From: Bacteroidales bacterium
GTDB lineage: Bacteria > Bacteroidota > Bacteroidia > Bacteroidales > UBA932
Assembly: GCA_017631875.1 (NCBI GenBank)
Contig: JAGBSL010000011.1
Coordinates: 1 to 63,457 of the forward strand
Length of the DNA: 63,457 nucleotides
Reading direction: 5' to 3'
Shown here: one piece after another, positions 15,819-24,560 of the stretch
Layout: each line of letters opens with the position of its first letter
Numbering within the stretch: position 1 is the first letter of the stretch
Program-made: the position numbers and the translations under genes
The notes under the pieces: model-generated
What the model was told of the DNA's origin: nothing
The model's database searches: none
Seen by the model: the letters and a program-made list of their open reading frames with translations, nothing else

Positions 15819-17074
15819 GCACCGAAGTTATCGTAGAGAATATTCTCAGGCGGAACTCCGAGTGAGTCGAGGAGCTTCACAACCGCTCCGACCATCATAG
15901 GAGGTCCACACATGAGGTAGAGTGCATCCTCTGGTGCCTCATGCTGCTTGAGGTAAGTCTCGAACATCACGTTGTGTACGAAACCTGCAACGTAAGGTAC
16001 GCCTGCTGCATCAGCCTCTGGATCCGGTCTGTCAAGCGCAAGGTTGAACTTGAAGTTAGGGAACTCCTTCTCGATTGCATGGTAGTCATCGAGGTAGAAT
16101 GCCTCCTTAAGCGCACGTGCACCGTAGAAGAAGTTAACCTTGCGGTTAGTCTTCTCAGTGTGGAACAGATGCATGATGTGGCTACGCATAGGAGCCATAC
16201 CTGCACCACCACCGACGAAGATCAGCTCCTGGTCTGCAGGGAGATCCTTTGGAAGGAAGAACTCACCGTAAGGACCTGACATAGTGATCTTGTCACCTGG
16301 CTTGAGAGAGTAGATGTATGAAGAACAGATACCTGGATTCACGTCAACCCACTTACCCGCAGCCCTGTCGAATGGAGGAGTTGCGATACGTACGTTGAGC
16401 TTGATGATGTCACCCTCTGCAGGGTAGCAGGCCATAGAGTAAGCACGTACTGTAGGAGTAGGGTTGACCATCTTGAGGGTTCTCAGACCCATCTTCTCCC
16501 AATCCTCCTGGTACTGAGGATCTACGTCGATATCCTTATAGTCTACAGTAACTGCAGGCACGTCGATCTGGATATATCCACCTGACTGGAAGTTGAGGTG
16601 CTCGCCCTCTGGGAGCTTGACCACGAACTCCTTGATGAAGGTAGCCACGTTGTGGTTTGAAACCACCTCGCACTCCCACTTCTTCACGCTGAGTGCTGAA
16701 GCAGGTACCTCGATAGCCATATCCTCCTTGATCTTCACCTGGCAGCCCAGACGCCAGTTAGCGGCAATCTGCTTGCGGTTGAAGAAGCCGACCTCGGTAG
16801 GGAGGATCTCTCCGCCACCCTCGGTCACGCGGCACTTGCACTGTCCGCATGCACCCTTACCACCACATGCTGATGGAAGGAAGATCTTCTGCTCTGCGAG
16901 TGTAGAGAGAAGGTTGCCTCCTGGAGTGACCTCCACGATCTTGCTTCCCTCGTTGATGTTAATCTTAACTGTTCCTGATGGAGTAAGCTTCGTCTTGATG
17001 AAGAGGAGAAGCGCAACCAGGATGAGTGTGACGATCACGAAGACGATCACAGCGAAAATGATTGTTTGCGTCAT
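15815..17074 (-). CDS. nqrF: Na+-translocating NADH:quinone oxidoreductase subunit F
   Basis: The NADH-oxidising entry subunit of Na+-NQR. One N-terminal membrane helix (about 5-27) anchors a [2Fe-2S] ferredoxin domain with Cys70, Cys76, Cys79 and Cys111. An FAD domain follows with the RAYSMA motif and then an NADH-binding domain with GGGAGMAPMRS and CGPPMM near the end. At 419 residues it is full length. It is the last gene of the six-gene operon transcribed nqrA to nqrF. Electrons pass from NADH through FAD and the iron-sulfur centre to NqrC/NqrB flavins while Na+ is pumped out. Confidence 0.97.
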   Translation of the reverse strand: MTQTIIFAVIVFVIVTLILVALLLFIKTKLTPSGTVKININEGSKIVEVTPGGNLLSTLAEQKIFLPSACGGKGACGQCKCRVTEGGGEILPTEVGFFNRKQIAANWRLGCQVKIKEDMAIEVPASALSVKKWECEVVSNHNVATFIKEFVVKLPEGEHLNFQSGGYIQIDVPAVTVDYKDIDVDPQYQEDWEKMGLRTLKMVNPTPTVRAYSMACYPAEGDIIKLNVRIATPPFDRAAGKWVDVNPGICSSYIYSLKPGDKITMSGPYGEFFLPKDLPADQELIFVGGGAGMAPMRSHIMHLFHTEKTNRKVNFFYGARALKEAFYLDDYHAIEKEFPNFKFNLALDRPDPEADAAGVPYVAGFVHNVMFETYLKQHEAPEDALYLMCGPPMMVGAVVKLLDSLGVPPENILYDNFGA

Positions 17075-17092
17075 AATTCTTGTCCTCCTATA

Positions 17093-17710
17093 TTAAAGCT
17101 GAATACCCATGAATGTCATGAATGCAATACCCATGAGACCTACGGTGATGAATGTGATACCGAGACCCTTGAGAGCTGCAGGTACGTGTGAGTAAGCCAT
17201 CTTCTCGCGGATAGCGGCGAGGGCTACGATAGCGAGCCACCAGCCGATACCTGAACCGAGGGCGTAAACCACAGGCTCACCGAAGCTTACGAAATCTCTC
17301 TCCTGCATGAAGAGTGAACCACCGAGGATCGCGCAGTTCACAGCGATCAGCGGAAGGAAGATACCGAGCTGCGAGTAGAGGTTCGGAAGGAACTTCTCTA
17401 CCACCATCTCCACGATCTGTACGATAGCCGCGATCACTGCGATGAAGATGATGAAGCTCAGGAAGCTAAGATCAAGACTCTCATATTTCTCGCCCAACCA
17501 TACGAGTGCACCTGACTTGAGGACATACTCGTTGAGGAGATAGTTTACAGGGAGGGTGATCAGAAGCACAGCGATAACGGCAATACCGAGACCGTTTGCT
17601 GTCTTGACGTTCTTTGATACCGCCAGGTATGAACACATACCAAGGAAGTAGGCGAATATCATATTGTCGATGAAGATCGACTTTACAAATAAGCTAATAT
17701 AATCTGCCAT
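17093..17710 (-). CDS. nqrE: Na+-NQR subunit E
   Basis: A 205-residue integral membrane protein with six hydrophobic helices, homologous to NqrD and RnfA. The conserved start is [23 protein letters not shown], whose cysteine in the first helices is one ligand of the intramembrane iron centre shared with NqrD; a second, NCAILGG, lies further on. It forms the Na+-pathway core with NqrB and NqrD. Spacing of 18-19 bp to both neighbours fits one transcript. Confidence 0.96.
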   Translation of the reverse strand: MADYISLFVKSIFIDNMIFAYFLGMCSYLAVSKNVKTANGLGIAVIAVLLITLPVNYLLNEYVLKSGALVWLGEKYESLDLSFLSFIIFIAVIAAIVQIVEMVVEKFLPNLYSQLGIFLPLIAVNCAILGGSLFMQERDFVSFGEPVVYALGSGIGWWLAIVALAAIREKMAYSHVPAALKGLGITFITVGLMGIAFMTFMGIQL

Positions 17711-17729
17711 AGTTTTCTCTAGTTATGTG

Positions 17730-18353
17730 TTATTTCTCCTGAAGGTCCTTTTGAATAGATCTCTGGATCCAGATGATGCATCCCAGGAGGATGAGCGCCA
17801 TTGGAGGGAGAATCATAAGACCGTTGTTAACGTAACCGAAATCGTACAGAGCCTGTGGGATCACCTGGAAGCCGAAGAGTGTACCGCTACCGAGGAGCTC
17901 ACGGAAGAATGCAACGATAACGAGGATCATCGCATATCCGAGACCGTTTCCGAGACCGTCCATGAGTGAAGCGAAAGGCTTGTTGCCGAGAGCGTAAGCC
18001 TCGATACGTCCCATCACGATACAGTTGGTGATGATGAGGCCGATGTATACCGAGAGGGTCTTGCTGACACTGTAAGCGTATGCCTTGAGCACCTGGTCAA
18101 CGAGGATTACCATGAGGGCAACCACAACCAGCTGCACGATGATACGGATACGGTTAGGGATGGTGTTTCTCAGAAGTGAACATACGAGGCTGGAAAGTCC
18201 TGTAACGATCATAACTGAAAGACCCATTACGAAAGCACCCTTCAGCTGTACTGTTACTGCGAGTGAAGAACAGATACCGAGTACGAGGACTGAGATAGGG
18301 TTACCCTTGAATATAGGGTTGAGGAAAGTTTCCTTGAAATCGAAATTTGCCAT
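17730..18353 (-). CDS. nqrD: Na+-NQR subunit D
   Basis: A 207-residue membrane subunit related to NqrE and RnfE. Visible family features are PIFKGNPISVLVLGICSSLAV, with the first iron-ligand cysteine, and IGLIITNCIVMGRIEAYA, with the second. Six membrane helices are expected. It begins three bases after the end of nqrC, consistent with coupled translation. Confidence 0.96.
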   Translation of the reverse strand: MANFDFKETFLNPIFKGNPISVLVLGICSSLAVTVQLKGAFVMGLSVMIVTGLSSLVCSLLRNTIPNRIRIIVQLVVVALMVILVDQVLKAYAYSVSKTLSVYIGLIITNCIVMGRIEAYALGNKPFASLMDGLGNGLGYAMILVIVAFFRELLGSGTLFGFQVIPQALYDFGYVNNGLMILPPMALILLGCIIWIQRSIQKDLQEK

Positions 18354-18356
18354 GTC

Positions 18357-19142
18357 TTATTCCTCCACTGTGTTAGCTGGTTCAACTTCTTCTGTAACAG
18401 GCTCGAGCTCGCCGGTCTCGTCGATGACTGCGTCAACAACTTCCTCGGCGCAGATGCCGTTCTTTGCGAAATAGTTCTGGTAGAAACCGAACCACTGGTT
18501 GAGAGTTACGCCGAGAGCCTGAGATGTGATAGTCGCACCTGAGATGGCGTCAACACCGTTGTTCTCAGTCTGACGGTTAGCTGGCTTTGCAACCTCGAAG
18601 AGGATCTCGCCCTCGCCGACAGTCTTGCCTGTGAATGCCTCAGCGAACCAAGGCTCGTCAGCGATCTTTGCACCGAGACCTGGAGTCTCACCCTTGTGAC
18701 CGAAACGTACTGCCTTGATAGTCTTGAGGTCACCTTCGAATCCTACATAACCCCAGATAGGTCCCCAGAGACCTGCACCGTAGCAAGGTACTACTGTGAT
18801 GCCGTTCTTGAAGATGTATACAGGGAGAGCCTTCTGCTCTGCTGCAATCTGTCTCTTGAGGTCTGAGTTGCCATAAACTTCGCACTCCTCTACGTTGAGT
18901 GTGCCTACTTCCTCGCCGTTGATGTCTACGAGGATTGCCTTTTCGATCTCCTGCTGATAAGTAGCGAGGATGTCGTCGCCCTCTACAGTAGCTGCAGTAA
19001 GGATCTGTCCGATAGTGTCCTTCTTTACGTTAGCGTCCTGCATAGGCTTGAGGAACATTGCCGCGAAGGCAAGAACCGCAGCGACCACCACCACGAGGAT
19101 GATCGAATATATTACTGTATATGTATTACTGTTTGTATTCAT
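18357..19142 (-). CDS. nqrC: Na+-NQR subunit C (FMN-binding)
   Basis: A 261-residue subunit with one N-terminal membrane helix (about 10-31) and a periplasmic FMN domain. The covalent flavin site is SGAT at 201-204, where FMN is joined to Thr204 by a phosphoester bond. GLWGPIWGY is the other conserved block. An acidic tail of about 30 residues after the FMN domain (many Glu, plus Val and Pro) looks longer than usual. The covalent FMN requires the transferase ApbE, which is not encoded in this window. Confidence 0.96.
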   Translation of the reverse strand: MNTNSNTYTVIYSIILVVVVAAVLAFAAMFLKPMQDANVKKDTIGQILTAATVEGDDILATYQQEIEKAILVDINGEEVGTLNVEECEVYGNSDLKRQIAAEQKALPVYIFKNGITVVPCYGAGLWGPIWGYVGFEGDLKTIKAVRFGHKGETPGLGAKIADEPWFAEAFTGKTVGEGEILFEVAKPANRQTENNGVDAISGATITSQALGVTLNQWFGFYQNYFAKNGICAEEVVDAVIDETGELEPVTEEVEPANTVEE

Positions 19143-19154
19143 ACCTTATATATA

Positions 19155-20327
19155 TTAAGCGATTTTTACCTTCTTTGCTCTTCTCTTGATCTGGCCCTCG
19201 ATCACATAGTGGTCGATGAGCGGTGCAAATGTGTTCATCAGGAGGATAGCGAGCATCATTCCCTCTGGGTAACCTGGGTTCCAGATACGTACTGTCACAG
19301 CGAGAGCACCCACGAGGAATCCGTAGATCCACTTACCGCACTCAGTCTGAGCTGAAGTCACAGGGTCTGTAGCCATGAATACTGTACCGAAGAGGAAACC
19401 ACCCATGACGAGCTGATAGTATCCTGGGAGGTCAGTAGCACCTACTGCAAATCCGAGGTAACCGATTGCGAGACCGCCGACGATAGATGATACCATGATC
19501 TTCCAGCTTGCAACGCCAGTCCAGATGAGGAGGATTGCACCGAGGAGGATAGCGATCACTGAAGTCTCACCGACTGAACCTGGGATGGTACCGATGACCA
19601 TGTCCATGAACTTAGGTGAAAGGTTCTCGAATGTTGCGTTTGCAAGAGGAGTTGCTCCTGAGAAGCCGTCAACGAGACCGTTGCCAGCCTGGAAAGCTAC
19701 ACCCTCGTTCATGAAACGTGTAACGCCACCAGTCCAAACGGTGTCACCTGACATCATGCTTGGGTATGAGAAGAAGAGGAATGCACGTGTGAGGAGTGCA
19801 GGGTTCCAGATGTTCATACCTGTACCGCCGAATACCTCCTTGCCGATGATCACTGCGAATGCCACTGCGATAGCAAGCATCCAGAGCGGAACGTCAACAG
19901 GAACGATAAGCGGAATGAGCATACCTGAAACGAGGTAACCCTCGTTCACCTCGTGTCCCTGGATCTGAGCCGAAACGAACTCGATGCCGAGACCTACAAG
20001 GTAAGCTACTACATAAAGAGGAAGTACCTTAGCGAGACCGTAAAGTACGATGTTCCAGAAGCCCCAGTCGAGGCCGAATGCGAGGCTGTGCTGATAACCT
20101 GTGTTCCAGATACCGAAGAGCATTGCTGGAACGAGGGCGAGCACTACCATGATCATGACTCTCTTCAGGTCGACGCAGTCCCTTACGTGTGCACCTTTCT
20201 TGGTAACTGTGTTAGGGACAAAGAGGAATGTCTCAAAAGCGTCGAATGTCGAATGAAGGAATCCGAGCTTGCCACCTTTCTCGAAGGTTGGCTTGATCTT
20301 ATCTACTAATTTTCTTAATCCACTCAT
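19155..20327 (-). CDS. nqrB: Na+-NQR subunit B
   Basis: The large membrane subunit, about 390 residues with some ten helices; it carries covalent FMN and riboflavin and forms the Na+ channel and quinone site. The flavinylation motif SGAT is at residues 223-226 with Thr226 as the acceptor. I place the start at MSGLRKLVDKIKPTFEKGGK because it matches the family N-terminus; an in-frame ATG six codons upstream (20345) would overlap nqrA by 7 bp and is also possible. Confidence 0.96.
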   Translation of the reverse strand: MSGLRKLVDKIKPTFEKGGKLGFLHSTFDAFETFLFVPNTVTKKGAHVRDCVDLKRVMIMVVLALVPAMLFGIWNTGYQHSLAFGLDWGFWNIVLYGLAKVLPLYVVAYLVGLGIEFVSAQIQGHEVNEGYLVSGMLIPLIVPVDVPLWMLAIAVAFAVIIGKEVFGGTGMNIWNPALLTRAFLFFSYPSMMSGDTVWTGGVTRFMNEGVAFQAGNGLVDGFSGATPLANATFENLSPKFMDMVIGTIPGSVGETSVIAILLGAILLIWTGVASWKIMVSSIVGGLAIGYLGFAVGATDLPGYYQLVMGGFLFGTVFMATDPVTSAQTECGKWIYGFLVGALAVTVRIWNPGYPEGMMLAILLMNTFAPLIDHYVIEGQIKRRAKKVKIA

Positions 20328-20338
20328 ATTCTTAGCTT

Positions 20339-21694
20339 TTAGCACATTTCTTTCAACATGAGAGCGATACCGTCAGTGATGATCTGCTGGATATCGATCT
20401 TTGATGGACATACATATTCGCAGAGTGCGAGGTCTTCCTCGAGCACCTCATAGATACCTAACTTCTCCATCTTGTCGATGTCGCCGGCAAGGCATGCCTT
20501 GAGGAGATATACAGGGTAGAGCTCCATAGGGAGTACCTTGCTGTATACGTCGTTCAGCACGAATGCGCGCGGACCGCCGTGGAGGTTGGTGTCCATGTCG
20601 TACTTCTTGTTAGGGGTAAGCCATGAGAAGTATGTGCGTGATGCACTGAAGAGCTTAGGTCTGAATGGCTTTGCCCATCCGAGGAGCTCATACTTGTTAC
20701 CCTCTTCGAGGATAGTCACCTGGTTGTCGTGGAATCCGAGGAAGCCTTCTGCTCCGATGTTTGTACCTGTGAGGACGTCGCCGCTGATGAAGCGGAGGTT
20801 CTCCGGAGTCTCGTAGAACTCCTTGATGTCCTTCATCGAGATGCCTGGGTAAGCGTCTACATAAGCAGGGTTCACTGCCTTAGGACCAGTAACGGCGATC
20901 TTTCTTCTTACGTCGTACTTTCCTGTGTTGAAGAGCTTTCCGATTGCTGCGAGCATGTGGAGTGATACTGTCCATACGGTCTCGCCCTTACGGATAGGGC
21001 TGATGTGGTGGATCTGTACTCCTACGTTACCTGCAGGATGGTTGCCTGTGAAAGTGTGTGCAACCACGCCTGTGAGCTTGTGGAACGGAGTGCCTGAGTA
21101 GTTCGCAGAGTTGAGCGAGAGGTGTACTCCGCCTTCAGTGAGCTTTCCGAGAGCGTCGATCGCTGTCTGGATGTGTGCAACATCAGCCTGGAGGGTGAAC
21201 TCCGGACTTGCAGCAAGCGGTGCAGTCGAGAATGCTGAAACGAAGATAGCCTTAGGCTTAACCTCCGGGTTAGCGATGATGCCGTAAGGTCTCTGCATGA
21301 GTGCAGGCCAGAGTCCGGCTGTCAGGAGAGCCTCCTTGATCTGCTCGGCAGACAGGTCAGCCACTCTCTTTACGCCGTAGTCTACATACTCCTGCTTCTC
21401 ATCAGCTTTGATGCGGACCTCAAGCAACTTTCTCTTTTCGCCTCTTACAACCTCTACGACTGTTCCGCTTACCGGAGACGCGAAGAGGATGTTCTGAGAC
21501 ATCTTGTCAGCTAAGACAGGTGTACCTGCAAGGACCTTGTCGCCTTCCCTTACCAGAAGCTTCGGAACGAGACCTCTGAAGTCAGTAGGCTTCACGGCCA
21601 CAACATCAGGAACAATCACCTTCTTAGTGTTCTGGGCAGCCACTCCCGAAATCGGAATGTTCAGCCCCTGTTTCAAATAGATGTTGTTTGACAT
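20339..21694 (-). CDS. nqrA: Na+-NQR subunit A
   Basis: First gene of the nqr operon, 451 residues, a cytoplasm-facing subunit without membrane helices. It opens with the family pattern KQGLNIPISGVA and has the lipoyl-like segment LVREGDKVLAGTPVLADK and SPVSGTVVEVVRGEKRKLL. NqrA binds quinone and contacts NqrB. It is divergent from the uvrD-like gene over a 144-bp region. On its own strand TAACTTCG (21737-21744), one base off TAnnTTTG, is a candidate -7 element. Confidence 0.96.
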   Translation of the reverse strand: MSNNIYLKQGLNIPISGVAAQNTKKVIVPDVVAVKPTDFRGLVPKLLVREGDKVLAGTPVLADKMSQNILFASPVSGTVVEVVRGEKRKLLEVRIKADEKQEYVDYGVKRVADLSAEQIKEALLTAGLWPALMQRPYGIIANPEVKPKAIFVSAFSTAPLAASPEFTLQADVAHIQTAIDALGKLTEGGVHLSLNSANYSGTPFHKLTGVVAHTFTGNHPAGNVGVQIHHISPIRKGETVWTVSLHMLAAIGKLFNTGKYDVRRKIAVTGPKAVNPAYVDAYPGISMKDIKEFYETPENLRFISGDVLTGTNIGAEGFLGFHDNQVTILEEGNKYELLGWAKPFRPKLFSASRTYFSWLTPNKKYDMDTNLHGGPRAFVLNDVYSKVLPMELYPVYLLKACLAGDIDKMEKLGIYEVLEEDLALCEYVCPSKIDIQQIITDGIALMLKEMC

Positions 21695-21801
21695 TATATA
21701 AACCGTTTTGAGTATATTGATTTCAAAATGCGCCCGCGAAGTTACGCATATTTTCCCTATTTACGAAGTAAAAAGCCCTTTTTTGGAACCGAAAATTAGT
21801 G

Positions 21802-21809
21802 TATTTTTG
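21802..21809 (+). promoter_or_regulatory. -7 promoter element of the uvrD-like gene
   Basis: TATTTTTG matches TAnnTTTG and lies 29 bp before the start codon; a purine-rich ribosome-binding site (AGAGGAG) is in between. A TTTG at 21782 is only 16 bp upstream, shorter than the usual spacer. Confidence 0.65.
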
Positions 21810-21838
21810 TCCCCTCATGTAAAGTAGAGGAGAAAAAG

Positions 21839-24292
21839 ATGGGAACAAAGGGAAACGCTATTTTAGAAGGGCTTAACAGTGAGCAGGTTGCCGCTGTAAG
21901 CTGTGTGGACGGACCTGTGCTGATTGTAGCGGGTGCGGGATCGGGAAAGACCAGGGTACTGACAAGCAGGATCGCTTACATTCTTGCGGAAAAGGAATGT
22001 GATCCGGCAAGGATCCTGGCGCTTACTTTTACAAAGAAGGCTGCATCGGAGATGAAGGAGAGGATTGCCGTGATGGTGGGCGAGAAACGCGCCAGAAGGC
22101 TTTACATGGGTACATTCCACTCCGTATTCATCCGATTCCTTAGGGAGTTTGCCGAGAGCCTGGGCTATCCGTCGAACTTCACGATCTATGACACGAGTGA
22201 TTCGGTAAGCGCTATCAAGGCCTGTGTCAAGGAGCTGCAGCTGGACGAGAAGGTGTATAAGCCGAAAGATGTGCTTTCGCGAATATCGATGGCGAAGAAC
22301 AATCTGGTGACTCCGGGAGCATATATGAGGAACACGGCCGCGCAGCAGAATGACGCTGCGGCAAAGAAGCCGCGTATCGTCGATATATATGCGCTATATG
22401 CTAAGAAGTGCAAACAGGCCGGTGTCATGGATTTCGACGACATCCTGCTGAACATGAATATCCTTCTGAGGGATAATCAGGAAGCGTTCGAGTCGATTGC
22501 CGGTCGTTTCGACTACATCATGGTCGATGAGTATCAGGATACCAATTTTGCTCAGTATCTGATACTTAAGAAGCTGAGTCAGAAGCATGGAAACATCTGT
22601 GTGGTGGGCGATGACTCGCAGTCCATCTATGCTTTCCGTGGTGCTAAAATCGAGAACATTCTCAATTTCAAGAAGGATTATCCGAACCATCATATCTTCC
22701 GCCTGGAGCAGAATTACCGCTCGACGCAGGTGATTGTCGATGCTGCCAATTCGCTCATAGCGAAGAACTCCGCAAGGATACCGAAGGAGTGTTATTCGAT
22801 GGGTGAGGAGGGCGAGAAGATACGCATGATCCAGGCCTATACGGAGCAAGAAGAAGCGCTGCTCGTTGCGTCATCCATTGTCTCGAGGATTCATTCTGAA
22901 CATGCTCAATATCAGGATTTTGCAATTCTGTATCGTACAAATAGCCAGTCTCGTGCCCTTGAGGAGGCACTGCGTAAAAGGAATATACCTTATGTCATTT
23001 ATTCCGGCCATTCCTTCTTTGAGAGGGCGGAGGTCAAGGATATGATGGCTTATTTTAAGCTGGCAGTCAATCCTAATGATGACGAGTCGTTCAAGAGAGT
23101 GGTCAACAAGCCGACCCGAGGTATCGGAGATACATCTCTCGGCGCCTTGAATGCAGCGGCGACGGCTCATCAGACATCGCTTTTCAAGGCAGCTTTTGCT
23201 GATGACCTTGAAGCATATGGCCTTAAGGCGGCTGCTATCAAGAAGATCCGTGAGTTCTGCGAAATGCTGAACGAACTGGCGGTGAGGGTGCCGAAGGAGG
23301 ATGCGTACGACGTGGCGGCTGCGGTGGCGATGCAATCTGGTCTTCTTGCATTCTACAAGGCGGACAATAGCATAGAAGGTCAGTCGCGTGTGGCTAACAT
23401 CGAGGAGCTTATGAACTATGTCAAGGCATATGTTGAGGAACGACACAACGAGATGTTTGAGGAGATGCAGGCTGATGGTTCTGTTTCCGAAGGCGTGGAA
23501 CTTACAGCGGCAGACATGCCTGTGGTGACCTTGGGTGACTTCCTTGAAAATATAACTCTGCTCAGCGCCGTGGATATGGAGGATGAGGAGGACAGCAATA
23601 ATAAAGTGGCTCTCATGACCGTCCACTCTTCAAAGGGTCTGGAGTTTCCGTATGTGTTTGTAGTAGGTATGGAAGAAAATATCTTCCCTTCTGGCGGATG
23701 GCTCGCTTCTGAAAGTGAGATAGAAGAGGAGAGACGTCTGTTCTATGTTGCCATGACTCGCGCGAAGAAGGCGGTAGCTTTCTCTTTTACTCAGACACGT
23801 ATGCGCAACGGTAAGCATGAGACCAATTCTCCGAGCCGATTCCTTTATGAAATAGATTCTTCGTATGTGGCTAATCCTCTCGTGAAGGAAAGAGAGGGCG
23901 GGGAAGTGCGCAGACAGTCGTTCAGCACATGGAAGAAAGATGGTGGCGGATATTCTCGTCCGTCATCTAATACATATGGTCAGTCGTCCAGACCGGAAGT
24001 CGTCCGCAGACCGTCTCAGCCTTTGCAGCGAAAGCCTGATCCTGCTCCGACACCGGTGCGAAGACCTCAGTCTGTGCCCGTCAGAGTTCCCGATGCTGAT
24101 TTTCAGCCGACCCCTATATTGGAGCTTCGCGCAGGCCAGAGAATCGAGCATAACCGCTTCGGATTTGGAAAAATTGTCGAAATCACCGGAAATCCGGCGG
24201 ATTTGAAGGCAAAAATAGCGTTTGACGACCATGGGGAGAAAATACTCATCTTAAAGTATGCAAAAATTCGCGTCGTGGATATTGTTCAATAG
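21839..24292 (+). CDS. UvrD/PcrA-type ATP-dependent DNA helicase
   Basis: A superfamily 1 3'-to-5' helicase that acts in nucleotide excision repair and clearance of recombination intermediates. The 817-residue protein has all helicase motifs: GAGSGKT (Walker A), IMVDEYQDTN (Walker B), VVGDDSQSIYAFRGA, EQNYRSTQ, LMTVHSSKGLEFPYVFVVGM and EEERRLFYVAMTRAK. A Pro/Arg-rich linker (about 700-755) leads to a Tudor-like C-terminal segment, GQRIEHNRFGFGKIVEI, found in PcrA/UvrD. uvrA lies 16 kb away, so the two are not in one operon. Gene symbols uvrD and pcrA are both used for this family. Confidence 0.95.
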   Translation: MGTKGNAILEGLNSEQVAAVSCVDGPVLIVAGAGSGKTRVLTSRIAYILAEKECDPARILALTFTKKAASEMKERIAVMVGEKRARRLYMGTFHSVFIRFLREFAESLGYPSNFTIYDTSDSVSAIKACVKELQLDEKVYKPKDVLSRISMAKNNLVTPGAYMRNTAAQQNDAAAKKPRIVDIYALYAKKCKQAGVMDFDDILLNMNILLRDNQEAFESIAGRFDYIMVDEYQDTNFAQYLILKKLSQKHGNICVVGDDSQSIYAFRGAKIENILNFKKDYPNHHIFRLEQNYRSTQVIVDAANSLIAKNSARIPKECYSMGEEGEKIRMIQAYTEQEEALLVASSIVSRIHSEHAQYQDFAILYRTNSQSRALEEALRKRNIPYVIYSGHSFFERAEVKDMMAYFKLAVNPNDDESFKRVVNKPTRGIGDTSLGALNAAATAHQTSLFKAAFADDLEAYGLKAAAIKKIREFCEMLNELAVRVPKEDAYDVAAAVAMQSGLLAFYKADNSIEGQSRVANIEELMNYVKAYVEERHNEMFEEMQADGSVSEGVELTAADMPVVTLGDFLENITLLSAVDMEDEEDSNNKVALMTVHSSKGLEFPYVFVVGMEENIFPSGGWLASESEIEEERRLFYVAMTRAKKAVAFSFTQTRMRNGKHETNSPSRFLYEIDSSYVANPLVKEREGGEVRRQSFSTWKKDGGGYSRPSSNTYGQSSRPEVVRRPSQPLQRKPDPAPTPVRRPQSVPVRVPDADFQPTPILELRAGQRIEHNRFGFGKIVEITGNPADLKAKIAFDDHGEKILILKYAKIRVVDIVQ

Positions 24293-24303
24293 GTAGAATT
24301 TAC

Positions 24304-24392
24304 TATCTTTGTGACGAAGTTTTTCATAGTTTAAGTTTAGGTTAAGTAGCGGGGCTTTCGCAGTGATGCGGAGGTCCCGTGAATTTTTATTT
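24304..24392 (+). ncRNA. Short promoter-hairpin-U-tract unit after uvrD (possible small RNA or terminator)
   Basis: ATTG (24281-24284), a 19-nt spacer and TATCTTTG (24304-24311) form a good Bacteroidetes promoter 12 bp after the helicase stop. About 35 nt after the expected start point lies an unbroken 14-bp helix (24349-24362 with 24367-24380) closed by a GTGA (GNRA) loop and followed by GAATTTTTATTT. Several pairs are G-U and so form only in plus-strand RNA. The unit would give an RNA of about 70-75 nt and also terminates the helicase transcript. Whether a stable small RNA is made is inference. Confidence 0.45.
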
Positions 24393-24446
24393 CCTACGCC
24401 CTCCTTAATAAAATTTCCCAGACTGTGCTTCAAAAAAAGAAAAACA

Positions 24447-24492
24447 TGCGTTTAAAAACAGAAAAAAAATTTTTTTCTCTTTTTTAAACACA
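24447..24492. repeat. 46-bp near-palindrome upstream of the second fimbria-like operon
   Basis: The left arm TGcGTTTAAAAA..AGAAAAAAAA mirrors the right arm, with mismatches only around the third base and the short AG stretch; the centre is A8T7. Its right end carries TTTTAAACACAT (24482-24493), identical to 9058-9069. It lies directly upstream of the -7 element at 24510 and may be an operator or a bent-DNA activator site. Confidence 0.55.
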
Positions 24493-24509
24493 TTCTCAAG
24501 GTCCTGGTC

Positions 24510-24517
24510 TACTTTTG
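24510..24517 (+). promoter_or_regulatory. -7 promoter element of the second fimbria-like operon
   Basis: TACTTTTG matches TAnnTTTG and gives a leader of about 35 nt before the ATG at 24561. No TTTG is at -33; that position falls inside the palindrome's right arm, as expected for an activator-dependent promoter. Confidence 0.55.
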
Positions 24518-24560
24518 CCACGTCCGCAATGTTGCGGCGATTCAAACGATGTGGTGAATT

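Noticed and set aside
22871..23626. A 251-codon minus-strand open frame within the helicase gene
   Set aside because: It is antisense to conserved helicase motifs and has no family features.
24349..24380. Riboswitch
   Set aside because: A single simple hairpin with a U-tract lacks any known aptamer core; small RNA or terminator is the simpler reading.
24447..24492. Invertible promoter switch flanked by inverted repeats
   Set aside because: The arms are joined at the centre with no invertible segment between them, and no site-specific recombinase gene is in the window.
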